From assembly GCA_017743475.1 (NCBI GenBank), contig JAGHYV010000021.1, forward strand, positions 1 to 60,371: DNA of 60,371 bases, written 5' to 3'. Shown here one piece after another: positions 52,616 to 60,371 of this stretch. The notes beneath the pieces are model-generated. The model was not told the origin of the DNA and searched no databases. It saw only the letters and a program-made list of their open reading frames with translations. Origin of the DNA: Roseiflexus sp. (lineage in GTDB: Bacteria > Chloroflexota > Chloroflexia > Chloroflexales > Roseiflexaceae). How positions within the stretch are numbered: the stretch's first letter is position 1; each line of letters opens with the position of its first letter. The position numbers and the translations under genes are program-made.

Positions 52616-53626
52616 TTACCCCCTCCAGTAGCGTGGCGCAACCCCTTCATCGAGGTCAACATCAGACAGATTGGCGATGGTCAGTTCACCGCGCATATCG
52701 AGATATTCGACATACGCCCCGGCTTTCTGCAATGCCAGTAGTTCCTCATACCCGTTGACGCCAGGGTAGAGCGCAGCAGTGAGTTCTGCGATCGTGTGCG
52801 GTTCGCGGCACAAGGCGCGCACCTGATGGAGCCGCTGGTCCTGCGCATCGATAATGCGCATAATCCAGTCGTGGATTTGATCCATTGGCGCACCATGCCC
52901 GCCAAGCGCCAGGCGAATGTCGGGCAGCGCGTCAATCATACGCAATGCCCTGAGGTAGTGGTCAAGACCGGTAGAGAGGGTAATACTCTCTGGCGGCAGG
53001 AAGACCGACGTCTGCGGCAGGACATGGTCGGCGCTAAGGAGCACATCGCCAATCTGAAGGCAGACCTGTCCCGGACAGTGACCGGGAGTATGATAGACGC
53101 GGAAGAGATCATCGATCACATCCCCCTCACGGAACGTTGTGGCGACATCGACCGAACGGAACAGATTCTTGCTCCAGCTATACAGTTGCAGCAGAATTGT
53201 CTGCTTTGCAGGTGACACGCCAGCCCGGCGAAGGAATGCGGCAAGAGCGCGGCGTGCCAGGACAAACCGCTCCTCGTGATGCGTCAGGACACGCCGGTCG
53301 AGTTCATGAACGGCAATCGGGGCGTCGGTCAGGCTGCGCAGCGCCGTCAAACCGCCATAGTGGTCGATATGAGCATGGGTAATAATCACCCGCCGCAGAT
53401 CGGTCCAGGTCAGACGTTCATTCCATTCTGAACGCAGTGCAGCAAATGCAGCGCGCAGATCGGCATCACTGTCGCCCAATCCGCTGCCGGTATCGACAAG
53501 CGCTGCATAATCGCCAGCAATGACCACATACACGTTTGCTGTCATGGTCGGAAAAACACGAATCGGCAGGCGATAGATGCGGACACCGCCAGGCGCTTCG
53601 TGACGGGTAATGGTCTCAGGGAACAC
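52616..53626 (-). CDS. metallo-beta-lactamase-fold hydrolase
   Basis: An MBL-fold protein with RVIITHAHIDHYGGL (the HxHxDH motif), a following HTPGHCPGQVCLQIGD (third His), ADHVLPQ and ALGGHGAP. The two-metal hydrolase family includes glyoxalase II-like, lactonase and nuclease members; the C-terminal 80 residues (HQVRALCREPHTIAELTAAL) resemble a winged-helix tail of LACTB2-like proteins. Start: GTG 53626, preceded by GGAGGAGA; a longer frame (to 53791) would overlap the regulator gene for 176 bases and lacks an RBS. It overlaps the regulator stop by 11 bases, so the two form an operon. Confidence 0.85.
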   Translation of the reverse strand: MFPETITRHEAPGGVRIYRLPIRVFPTMTANVYVVIAGDYAALVDTGSGLGDSDADLRAAFAALRSEWNERLTWTDLRRVIITHAHIDHYGGLTALRSLTDAPIAVHELDRRVLTHHEERFVLARRALAAFLRRAGVSPAKQTILLQLYSWSKNLFRSVDVATTFREGDVIDDLFRVYHTPGHCPGQVCLQIGDVLLSADHVLPQTSVFLPPESITLSTGLDHYLRALRMIDALPDIRLALGGHGAPMDQIHDWIMRIIDAQDQRLHQVRALCREPHTIAELTAALYPGVNGYEELLALQKAGAYVEYLDMRGELTIANLSDVDLDEGVAPRYWRG

Positions 53627-56600
53627 GATAACTCTCCTCCAGACGGGTAGACAGAGCAGATGCCGCTGCAGCGAGCGGCGCAAGTCCGGCACTACGCGCA
53701 AGACGAGCAGCGCTGCGCAGATGTGCCAGTACTGGTACGGGATCGCCGAAGTCGCGTTCGATGCGGGCAACTTCAATGACGGTGCGGACATACTCCGGCA
53801 GGAGTGCCCGTTGCACCGTGTAGTGGAGGGTGTGCAGCAGCATCGCCCGCGCCCCCGGCAGGTCGTTGTGCAGCGCTGCGAGGCGTGCTATACCATGGTG
53901 TGCGCTGACATAGATAAAACCGTACAGTTGATGCGGCGCCCGCAGTGCCTCATGAAAGTACGTACTGGCGCTGGTTAGGTCGCCGCGCGCCAGCGCCACC
54001 ATGCCCATCCCCACGGCGACGCTGGCACGGTGTGACTGAAACGCTGCTACGCCAGCGAGACGCGCTGCCATTTCAATGAAGCGCTGTTCTGCCTGCGCCA
54101 GGCGATCATTGATCAGCCAGAGGAAGCCCTGATGAATGCGGGGCCAGATCGAGGCCCATGCCGCTTCGGATGCTCGCGCGGCAGTTTCCAGGCTGCGCTC
54201 CAGCCAGATGGTTGTTTCGTCAGGCTTGCCAGCAAGTGCGTTCAGGTGCGCCAGTTGCAATGCTGAGACGACGGCAGCTGGCGCCTGACCGGTCTCAACT
54301 GCCAGCGTATATGATTGTGTCAGACAAGGACGTGCGTCGCGTAGCAATCCCTGCATCAACGCTGCCCATCCGATCTGGAACAATGCTGCTGCCGCTTCAT
54401 CAGGACCGAGCAGTTTGGGCAACTCTTCCGCCGGATTGCCTGGAACAGGATCTGCAATCGTAAATGACGGCCATGCCTGCCACATGGTATGCGCGTTATC
54501 GACGGGCAGCGGATCAGTGCAGCGGTTTCGTCGGTCACCTGTTTCACGTGAAACAGTTTGTCCATTGCGCGGATAACCGCCCTCCTCCTGACGGTCGTGC
54601 CGGGAAGCGTGCGAGCGTCGAATACCCTCAGGATAGGCGTCGGGTTGCAGGATCAACGCCGTGCGTCGGAGCATATCGGTAATCGACGGTGCGCGATCCG
54701 ACGTCTGTCCGCGCGCTGCATGAGCAGCGCTGATCGCTGCCGCTCCAGCCAGATCACCCATCAGTGCGCGCAACAGCACTAATCGACGTGGCGCGACGAG
54801 CGCTGGCGGCGTAAGTCCGCGGCGTTCCGCCCACTGCTCGTAGCGCATCGATGTTTCCTCCAATCCCTCCCAATCAAGCAGGGTCTCGCACGTCAGCAAC
54901 CGTCCGGCAAAGGCGCGTTGCATCATCTCGACCGGTGCTTCAGCGCCGAGACGCTCGCCTGCTTCGATAGCGGCATCATAGTGTTGCAGCGCTTGACGGT
55001 ACCCGAACGCACGTCGCGCATAATCGCCAGCATCAATCGCATAGCGCAGTACATCGCGATCAGCAGAACGCCCGGCCTGGCGAAAATGATAGGTGATCTC
55101 AGCAGCACGATCCGGTCGATTCCCTTCAAGCGCTGCCATCGCAGCACCGATCCGATGGTGCAACCGCCGACGCTGTGGGGCAGAGAGGGTGGCCGCAATG
55201 ATCGAGCGTACCAGGTCATGGTTGAACGCAAGGTGTGTGTCGTCGCTCTCGACGAGTATCTGACGTTCAATCAGGATCTGCGCGGCTTCGAGCGCATCCG
55301 CGCCCCCCAGATGTTCGATCAGGTCGAGTGACACTGGACGACTGATCAGCGCCAAATGTTCCGCCAGATCGCGCGCATGCGGCGGCAATCGATCAAAGCG
55401 CGCCCGCACCAGTTCACGCATCTGCGGCGCTTCGGTCGGGTCGGGAAACGGCATACCTGCTTCAAGGTCGGGCAGCAGCGTAGCAAGCGACGTCACCCCG
55501 CGACTCTCCAGTAATGCCTGGACTGTCACCATCAATGCCAGAGGATTGCCACCGGTGCTGGCAACCAGCTGGGGCGCCAGATGCGCGACTCGCCCGGTCT
55601 CGACTCCGGCAAGTCCGGCGAGAAGTTCGGCGACCGCCGATGCATCGAGGCGATCCAGCACCAGCGGGCGCAGGATCATATCGCGTCCCAAGGTGCGCAA
55701 CAGATTGTGGAGCGCCGGATTGTCGCTCAGTTCATCGGCACGGTATGCCAGGATGAGCAACAACGCCCGGCGTGACGCCTGACGGGCAAGACGCCCCACT
55801 GTCGCCAGCGTCGCATCATCCGCCCACTGCGCATCATCGAGTGCAACGACTAGCGGGAGTGTGCGCGCTAGCGCAAGCGCCAGTTCACACAAACCGTCAA
55901 TCTGTCGGTTACGCCGTTCCTCAGGTGGCACATCTGGCAGTTCAGGCAGATCCGGCAGCCGTTCTCGCAACACCGGAAAAAGATCGGCGATCTGCGCCAG
56001 TGCAAACTGCGGCAGTTGACGAAGACGATGATCCGGTACATTACGCAGCAGTGGGCGCAGCATCTCGCCGACTGCAGCAAAGGGCAACCCCTGATCCAGC
56101 GGCGTAGCGCGCAGTTCAAGCGTAAATGCACCCCGCTCAGCGGCAGTGCGCAGCGTTTCTGCTATCAGGCGCGTCTTCCCGATCCCTGCTTCACCAACGA
56201 TGGTGACAATACCGCCGCTGCGCCGATCAAGATCGGCGAGCCAGCTGCGCAGTAACGCCAGTTCCTCCTGACGCCCGACAATCGGTGTTGCTGCCGATCC
56301 CGATAACCGTTGTCCAACATGTGGACTGCGCAGTTCGATCCGCTGTCGATCATGACGGTTTTCACGCAATGGGAAGACCATAGCAGACGCATAGGAACCA
56401 GGATCGCCGCGCAGGATCGCCGTATGCAGCGCCTGTGTCTGAGGGGACGGTGCAGCGCCCAACTCGTGGTCCAGCAGATGACGATAGCGCTCGTAACTTT
56501 GAAGTGCGCCAGCCGTGTCGCCTGACCGCGCCTGCGCCAGCATCAGGATGCGCCAGAGCGGTTCAGCGAGCGGCGCAATGGCAATGCCACGACTGGCAAG

Positions 56601-57173
56601 CGCTGCCGCAGCCATCGGATCGCCACGGTCAAGTTTGATCTCCGCTACACGACGGAGTGCGTCGAGGTAGCGTGCGCGCAATCGCTCGCGCTCCATCGCT
56701 ATCCACGCCAGTTCCTGCTCATCTTCGAGAAAATCGCCGCGATAAAGCGCAATCGCCCGCTCCAGGTCCGCCTCACCCTGCTGCATCGAACCAGTCGCCT
56801 GACCACCAGCGAGTGGCTCGGTCAGCGTCAGAAACTCATCAACATCGATCCAGGCGCCGCTCTCTCTGTTCCAGGCATACCCGCCCGAGCGGGTCAGAAT
56901 GTACCGGCGTGAGGCGCGGTCAGCCTCTGGTTCCAGCACACGACGCAGATTGCTGATTGCGCTCCGCAGGTTCACTGACGCGCTGGCGCTGTCCGAATCG
57001 GGCCACAGCCATTCGCACAATCGCCCGGAAGCAATAACACGTCCTCGGGTTGCAGCAAGAATGGCAAGCAGACGCTGCTCCTGCCGGGAACGCCAGACGG
57101 AGTCGGGTAGCGTGCGATCACCGATCTGCACGGTTAACGAGCCGAATAACGCAATCTTGAGCGGCGCATCCAT
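53616..57173 (-). CDS. SARP-type regulator with BTAD, AAA+ ATPase and TPR-like domains
   Basis: The 1185 residues start with an OmpR-like winged helix (LKIALFGSLTVQIGDRTLPD) and a BTAD helical domain (YRGDFLEDEQELAWIAMERE). An ATPase follows: PIVGRQEELALLRSWL, Walker A IVGEAGIGKTRLIAET (about 330), Walker B LVVALDDAQWADDATL. The C-terminal half is helical and TPR-like. This is the SARP/AfsR-type or MalT-like plan for large regulators controlled by ATP and a ligand. A segment around residues 860-890 (EGGYPRNGQTVSRETGDRRN) is low complexity and encodes a parS palindrome. Target genes unknown; the adjacent MBL gene is likely under its control. Confidence 0.85.
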   Translation of the reverse strand: MDAPLKIALFGSLTVQIGDRTLPDSVWRSRQEQRLLAILAATRGRVIASGRLCEWLWPDSDSASASVNLRSAISNLRRVLEPEADRASRRYILTRSGGYAWNRESGAWIDVDEFLTLTEPLAGGQATGSMQQGEADLERAIALYRGDFLEDEQELAWIAMERERLRARYLDALRRVAEIKLDRGDPMAAAALASRGIAIAPLAEPLWRILMLAQARSGDTAGALQSYERYRHLLDHELGAAPSPQTQALHTAILRGDPGSYASAMVFPLRENRHDRQRIELRSPHVGQRLSGSAATPIVGRQEELALLRSWLADLDRRSGGIVTIVGEAGIGKTRLIAETLRTAAERGAFTLELRATPLDQGLPFAAVGEMLRPLLRNVPDHRLRQLPQFALAQIADLFPVLRERLPDLPELPDVPPEERRNRQIDGLCELALALARTLPLVVALDDAQWADDATLATVGRLARQASRRALLLILAYRADELSDNPALHNLLRTLGRDMILRPLVLDRLDASAVAELLAGLAGVETGRVAHLAPQLVASTGGNPLALMVTVQALLESRGVTSLATLLPDLEAGMPFPDPTEAPQMRELVRARFDRLPPHARDLAEHLALISRPVSLDLIEHLGGADALEAAQILIERQILVESDDTHLAFNHDLVRSIIAATLSAPQRRRLHHRIGAAMAALEGNRPDRAAEITYHFRQAGRSADRDVLRYAIDAGDYARRAFGYRQALQHYDAAIEAGERLGAEAPVEMMQRAFAGRLLTCETLLDWEGLEETSMRYEQWAERRGLTPPALVAPRRLVLLRALMGDLAGAAAISAAHAARGQTSDRAPSITDMLRRTALILQPDAYPEGIRRSHASRHDRQEEGGYPRNGQTVSRETGDRRNRCTDPLPVDNAHTMWQAWPSFTIADPVPGNPAEELPKLLGPDEAAAALFQIGWAALMQGLLRDARPCLTQSYTLAVETGQAPAAVVSALQLAHLNALAGKPDETTIWLERSLETAARASEAAWASIWPRIHQGFLWLINDRLAQAEQRFIEMAARLAGVAAFQSHRASVAVGMGMVALARGDLTSASTYFHEALRAPHQLYGFIYVSAHHGIARLAALHNDLPGARAMLLHTLHYTVQRALLPEYVRTVIEVARIERDFGDPVPVLAHLRSAARLARSAGLAPLAAAASALSTRLEESYRVP
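54540..54555. promoter_or_regulatory. parS chromosome segregation site 2 (inside a gene)
   Basis: The 16-base palindrome TGTTTCACGTGAAACA is identical to site 1. It encodes VSRET within the SARP regulator's central linker. Two exact copies 15.5 kb apart are not expected by chance in this length. Confidence 0.9.
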
Positions 57174-57214
57174 ACCCGTCTTCCCACCGCAACGCCATGA
57201 TGCAATGCAGCATG

Positions 57215-57223
57215 AGTATACCA
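57215..57223 (-). promoter_or_regulatory. extended -10 promoter of the SARP regulator
   Basis: On the minus strand TGGTATACT (TGn plus TATACT), 42 bases before the ATG. No -35 is visible. It is divergent from the typA promoter. Confidence 0.5.
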
Positions 57224-57314
57224 CGCCCGGAATGCGTTCGCAGAGAATGACAGGCGCGGAGTGCAGGCGGAGTATAACGCACCGTAAAGAGCTGCGCAAG
57301 ACATTTCATATTCC

Positions 57315-57343
57315 TGGACGCCTGTCTGGTTCTATGGTACACT
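57315..57343 (+). promoter_or_regulatory. promoter of typA
   Basis: TGGACG (57315-57320), 17 bases, TACACT (57338-57343) preceded by TGG. The transcript would start about 80 bases before the ATG, leaving a leader that contains the hairpin described next. Confidence 0.5.
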
Positions 57344-57389
57344 GATGCTATAAGCTTGAATCAGGCGCATCTGTTGCTTCAGGATTTTC

Positions 57390-57412
57390 GCCCCGACCGT
57401 TGCGGTCGGGGC
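57390..57412 (+). terminator. hairpin in the typA leader
   Basis: A perfect 10-base GC-rich stem (GCCCCGACCG with CGGTCGGGGC) with loop TTG, followed by ATTTTA. It has the layout of a weak intrinsic terminator and could act as an attenuator of typA, or it may protect the leader. Confidence 0.5.
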
Positions 57413-57430
57413 ATTTTACGGGTGAACGAG

Positions 57431-59272
57431 ATGATCCGACGGAACAATATTCGGAACATTGCGATTATTGCCCACGTGGACCATGGCAAGACCACGCTGG
57501 TCGATGGGATGCTGCGTCAGGGTCGCATTTTCCGCGATAATCAGCAGGTTGCTGAGCGCGTGCTGGATTCGAATGATCTGGAGCGCGAACGCGGCATCAC
57601 AATTATGGCGAAGAATACTGCCGTCACCTATCGCGGCGTCAAGATCAATATTGTCGATACGCCGGGACACGCCGACTTCGGCGGGGAAGTTGAACGTGTG
57701 ATGAATATGGTCGACGGCGTGCTGCTGCTGGTCGATGCTGTTGATGGTCCTATGCCGCAAACGCGGTTCGTGCTGCGCAAAGCATTGCAGGCGGGGCATC
57801 GCGCGATTGTCGTCGTCAACAAGATTGACCGTCCCAACGCCCGCCCCAACCACGTCGTCAACGAAACGTTCGACCTGTTCGTTGAACTTGGCGCCACTGA
57901 TGAGCAGGCGGAGTTTGCAACCATTTACACGAATGCGCTCAAAGGGGTCGCCGGTCGATCACCGCTCAAAATCCACGACTCGCTTGAGCCGCTGTTCGAC
58001 GCTATCCTCGACCAGATACCTGCACCAGAGGTCGATCCAGACGGACCGGCGCAACTGTTAGTGACCAATACAGTGTACGACGATTACAGGGGAAAGATTC
58101 TGATCGGACGCCTGCGGCGTGGTGTGTTGCGCAAAGGGCAGATGGCAGCGCGGATTGCGCGCGATGGCAGCATCACCACGGCAAAGATTAGTCAACTCTT
58201 TGTCTTCAATGGGCTGGAGCGGCGTGAGGTCGAAGAAGTTACGGCGGGCGACATTATCGCTATCGCCGGGATTGGCGACGCCAGTATTGGGGATACTATC
58301 AGCGATGCCCATTATCCGGAACCGCTGCCGCCAATCGTCGTCGAAGAGCCAACGGTGCGGATGACCTTCAGCGTGAATACCAGCCCCTTTGCCGGACGTG
58401 AAGGGACACACGTGACGTCGCGGAAACTGCGCGAACGTCTCTATCAGGAACTCGAACGTGATGTGGCGTTGCGCGTTGCCGATACTGCCTCGCCCGACGC
58501 TTTCACAGTCAGCGGACGCGGTGAATTGCACCTCACCATCCTGATCGAGAAGATGCGCCGTGAGGGGTACGAGTTTCAGGTGTCGCGCCCCGAAGTGATC
58601 TTCAAAGAGATCGATGGCGTTAAGTACGAACCGATTGAACAGGTCGAACTGGAAGTCGCCGAACAGTATCAGGGCGCAGTTATCGAGTTGATGGGACAGC
58701 GGCGCGGACAGATGCGCGATATGAGCATCCGTGATGGCGGATCGGTCCACATGATCTTCCACGTTCCTACCCGCGGCCTGCTCGGTTTTCGCCAGACGTT
58801 TCTGACGGCGACGCGCGGCGAGGGGGTGATGAACTCGCTGTTCATCGGTTATGAACCGCTGGCGGGCGAGATCGTCACCCGCACCAATGGCTCGCTGATC
58901 GCTTCCGAAAGCGGCGTCGCTACGGCTTACGCCCTCAACCAGGTGCAGGAACGCGGCACGCTCTTTATCACGCCTGGCACCGAGGTCTACGAGGGTATGA
59001 TCGTCGGACAACACATCCGCGAGCGTGACCTGGAGGTGAATGTCTGTCGTCGTAAGCATCTGACCAACATCCGTTCTTCGACGGCGGAAGAAGGGATCCG
59101 GCTGGAAACGCCGCGCATCCTGAGCCTCGACGATGCCATTGAGTATATCAGTGACGACGAGTTGGTCGAAGTGACGCCAAAGAGCATCCGACTGCGCAAG
59201 CGGTTGCTGACCCTCAACGAGCGTCAGCGTGAGCAGAAACGACGCGAGATGATGCTGGCAGGGGAACGGTAA
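57431..59272 (+). CDS. typA: translational GTPase TypA/BipA
   Basis: G1 is [17 protein letters not shown], the switch region [14 protein letters not shown]3 [16 protein letters not shown]4 [10 protein letters not shown]. The C-terminal blocks [20 protein letters not shown], the [20 protein letters not shown] segment and [20 protein letters not shown] are those of TypA/BipA, a ribosome-associated GTPase with EF-G-like domains, important under stress and cold. Length 613 is normal. The ATG at 57431 is used; longer readings begin upstream in the leader. The last residues ([19 protein letters not shown]) are typical of its tail. Confidence 0.95.
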   Translation: MIRRNNIRNIAIIAHVDHGKTTLVDGMLRQGRIFRDNQQVAERVLDSNDLERERGITIMAKNTAVTYRGVKINIVDTPGHADFGGEVERVMNMVDGVLLLVDAVDGPMPQTRFVLRKALQAGHRAIVVVNKIDRPNARPNHVVNETFDLFVELGATDEQAEFATIYTNALKGVAGRSPLKIHDSLEPLFDAILDQIPAPEVDPDGPAQLLVTNTVYDDYRGKILIGRLRRGVLRKGQMAARIARDGSITTAKISQLFVFNGLERREVEEVTAGDIIAIAGIGDASIGDTISDAHYPEPLPPIVVEEPTVRMTFSVNTSPFAGREGTHVTSRKLRERLYQELERDVALRVADTASPDAFTVSGRGELHLTILIEKMRREGYEFQVSRPEVIFKEIDGVKYEPIEQVELEVAEQYQGAVIELMGQRRGQMRDMSIRDGGSVHMIFHVPTRGLLGFRQTFLTATRGEGVMNSLFIGYEPLAGEIVTRTNGSLIASESGVATAYALNQVQERGTLFITPGTEVYEGMIVGQHIRERDLEVNVCRRKHLTNIRSSTAEEGIRLETPRILSLDDAIEYISDDELVEVTPKSIRLRKRLLTLNERQREQKRREMMLAGER

Positions 59273-59300
59273 AGAGCGCAGGTGCGCCGGGAAGGGGTGG

Positions 59301-59702
59301 ATGTCACCGGCGCTCTTCTTCTGCTCGTCCCCGGTGCCAGCAGCGCAGCCGCCGCCCCTTCCCGGCAAGAACGAACCATCGCTGTCTTCTTTCGCGAAAC
59401 GCAGAACTGGGTCGCCCCCCTTCCACGACTTCTGGAGCGGGAATGGCGGTCTGCCGATCTTCGGGTATCCCCTCTCCCCGACCGATCTGATGACCAGCCC
59501 CGACGACGGTAAGGTCTACGCCACCCAGATCTTCGAGCGCAATCGCCTGGAGTACTACCCCGAAAATCCGGCGCCGTACCGCGTCCAACCTGGTCGTCTG
59601 GGCGCCGAGGTTCTGCAGAAGCAGGGCCGCAACTGGCAGCATTTCCCCAAGGGCGAGCCAGGCGCGGTTGCGACTTCTCCCAGAGGGACGGAGAGGTTCT
59701 GA
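59301..59702 (+). CDS. truncated FGYP/LGFP-like repeat protein
   Basis: One unit of the same repeat as the secreted protein at 13.7 kb: FHDFWSGNGGLPIFGYPLSP, then YATQIFERNRLEYYPENPAP and VQPGRLGAEVLQKQGRNWQH. The protein stops after 133 residues, about 20 residues past the unit. The N-terminus (LFFCSSPVPAAQ) is hydrophobic but a poor signal peptide. The end coincides with the break of a facing integrase gene, suggesting a rearrangement. A second open frame on the same strand starts at 59282 but has no similarity. Function unknown. Confidence 0.55.
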   Translation: MSPALFFCSSPVPAAQPPPLPGKNEPSLSSFAKRRTGSPPFHDFWSGNGGLPIFGYPLSPTDLMTSPDDGKVYATQIFERNRLEYYPENPAPYRVQPGRLGAEVLQKQGRNWQHFPKGEPGAVATSPRGTERF

Positions 59703-59920
59703 TTCCGGGGAGAGGCAGCGATGTTCTTATGCACAGCCAGGCGAGTGTGGAAGGATTCAATCCCGGCTGCGCCGATGTCGGCGGGGTGGCATTTGTGGTA
59801 GAACTGGATGGAGCGTCGGACACAGTCCACGTAAGCATTCTCGGTGCGGATGGAATAGTGTTTGAGGCGCAGCGCATCCCGGACCTGGTCTGACAGTTTC
59901 CTGGGTTTTTGTTCCATCAT
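59690..59920 (-). pseudogene. truncated tyrosine recombinase (integron-type integrase) N-terminus
   Basis: On the minus strand KPRKLSDQVRDALRLKHYSI, then RTENAYVDCVRRSIQFYHKC and HPADIGAAGIESFHTRLAVH match the N-terminal core-binding domain of IntI/XerC-like integrases, ending around NIAASPRNQN. The catalytic domain with RHRHRY is missing: the frame runs on into unrelated sequence overlapping the FGYP gene. AAGGAGG precedes the ATG. It marks a former integrase, and the junction lies at about 59690. Confidence 0.75.
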
Positions 59921-60060
59921 TCCATCAGATCCTCCTTGACAGATGGCTATTCTGGTGTTACGTTACATCGGGACGCTGTTCGTATAAAGTAGCATAGTAG
60001 TCGCCACGAGTTACGATACAGGAACAGGATAATCTCCGCAAACGCAACCTCAGGGGCGGA

Positions 60061-60079
60061 TTATACGGAATCCGTATAA
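60061..60079. promoter_or_regulatory. 19-base palindrome before the repeat lipoprotein
   Basis: TTATACGGA-A-TCCGTATAA, nine-base perfect arms around one central base, 25 bases upstream of the ATG and just before the RBS. It is a candidate operator; no regulator is known. Confidence 0.5.
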
Positions 60080-60104
60080 GGCGTCCTGGAGGGGAGAATT
60101 TTCG

Positions 60105-60371
60105 ATGATGAAAAAATATATTTTGTTTAGTCTCCTCATCGGAATAATAGCATTATCCGCGTGTACTTCAGGTCCATCTACGGTTGGGACGGCAATCACC
60201 ACTACTTCTTCCCTGCCGACACAACAAACTTCTCCAACGTTCACACCTGAACCCACTGCTGAGCCGTATCTAACGGTTGGGGCAACCACTACCACTACTT
60301 CTTCCCTGCCGACACAACAAATCTCTCTAACGCTCACACCTGAACCCACTGCTGAGCCGTATCTCATAAAT
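60105..60371 (+). CDS. repeat lipoprotein, partial (runs off the window end)
   Basis: The sequence MMKKYILFSLLIGIIALSAC is a lipoprotein signal with lipobox LSAC (Cys 20). The rest is Thr/Pro-rich linker: a 31-residue unit (SSLPTQQTSPTFTPEPTAEP core) is repeated in tandem twice, the DNA units being 93 bases (60178-60270 and 60271-60363). GGAGGGG (60088-60094) is the RBS. Codon choice here is more AT-rich than the rest of the window, hinting at recent acquisition. The folded domain expected after the linker is beyond the edge, so no function can be given. Confidence 0.75.
   Translation, partial: MMKKYILFSLLIGIIALSACTSGPSTVGTAITTTSSLPTQQTSPTFTPEPTAEPYLTVGATTTTTSSLPTQQISLTLTPEPTAEPYLIN

Noticed and set aside
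53627-53791. N-terminal extension of the MBL-fold protein
   Set aside because: It overlaps the regulator gene and lacks an RBS, while GTG 53626 has a strong one.
58058-59368. A 436-codon minus-strand open frame
   Set aside because: It is antisense to typA and Phe/His/Asp-rich as expected from a shadow.

Overview
The window looks like a piece of chromosome from a filamentous phototrophic Chloroflexi, most likely Roseiflexus or a close relative. This is inferred from the GC-rich coding, the menaquinone genes, the FAD-only photolyase-like gene, the secreted FGYP-type proteins and the secreted protein ending in LPLIVR. No database search was possible. There is no rRNA, tRNA or CRISPR array. The window holds about 45 intact genes, three decayed genes and an unusually rich set of short intergenic repeats.

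Layout. (1) 0.1-6.8 kb, plus strand: a secreted PD40 repeat protein, then a tight four-gene operon made of an FAD-binding photolyase domain, a PlsC-type acyltransferase, a separate photolyase antenna-like domain and a GH13 lipoprotein, then a DUF3592 membrane protein. (2) 6.8-13.5 kb, minus strand: a transposase remnant, then tetR-menF-menD-menB-menE with a palindromic operator in front of tetR. (3) 13.7-14.8 kb: a secreted FGYP-repeat protein. (4) 15.0-27.0 kb, minus strand: a signalling cluster joining a full chemosensory set (two CheW, MCP, CheA-REC, CheY, CheB, CheR-TPR) to a partner-switching set (SpoIIE phosphatase, TPR scaffold, RsbW-like kinase, STAS antagonist). (5) 27.2-31.1 kb: a CydDC-like ABC exporter pair plus DUF454. 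(6) 31.2-36.8 kb: purB, a zinc-ribbon/TPR membrane protein, a solitary McrB-like AAA+ ATPase and a membrane protein. (7) 36.9-42.6 kb: gyrB, a perfect parS site, an isochorismatase pseudogene, an M23-like lipoprotein, a membrane STAS protein and a DUF2892 protein. (8) 42.9-52.6 kb: a helicase-rich block with a NERD-like/UvrD helicase, an Upf1-like helicase and a DUF4258 protein. It ends in a coupled operon of a sigma factor, an HTH protein and a giant ImmA/IrrE peptidase-UvrD helicase-Fe-S nuclease fusion. (9) 52.6-59.3 kb: an MBL-fold hydrolase, a SARP-type regulator whose coding sequence carries a second perfect parS site, and typA. (10) 59.3-60.4 kb: a truncated FGYP protein facing a truncated integrase, then the start of a repeat lipoprotein.

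How the genes work together. The men genes form most of a menaquinone branch; menC and menH are not here. The che and rsb-like genes look like one sensory cascade ending in a STAS switch, probably controlling something other than flagella. gyrB with two exact parS sites 15.5 kb apart suggests the window is close to the replication origin.

The best candidate for an undescribed system is the sigma factor/HTH/ImmA-UvrD-Fe-S nuclease operon. Its architecture resembles a protease-sensed repressor circuit joined to a DNA-processing helicase, and two further helicases lie just upstream. The split photolyase operon is the second candidate. Several families of dispersed repeats (heptamer arrays, a ~155-bp MITE-like palindrome, a ~72-bp element) are described separately.
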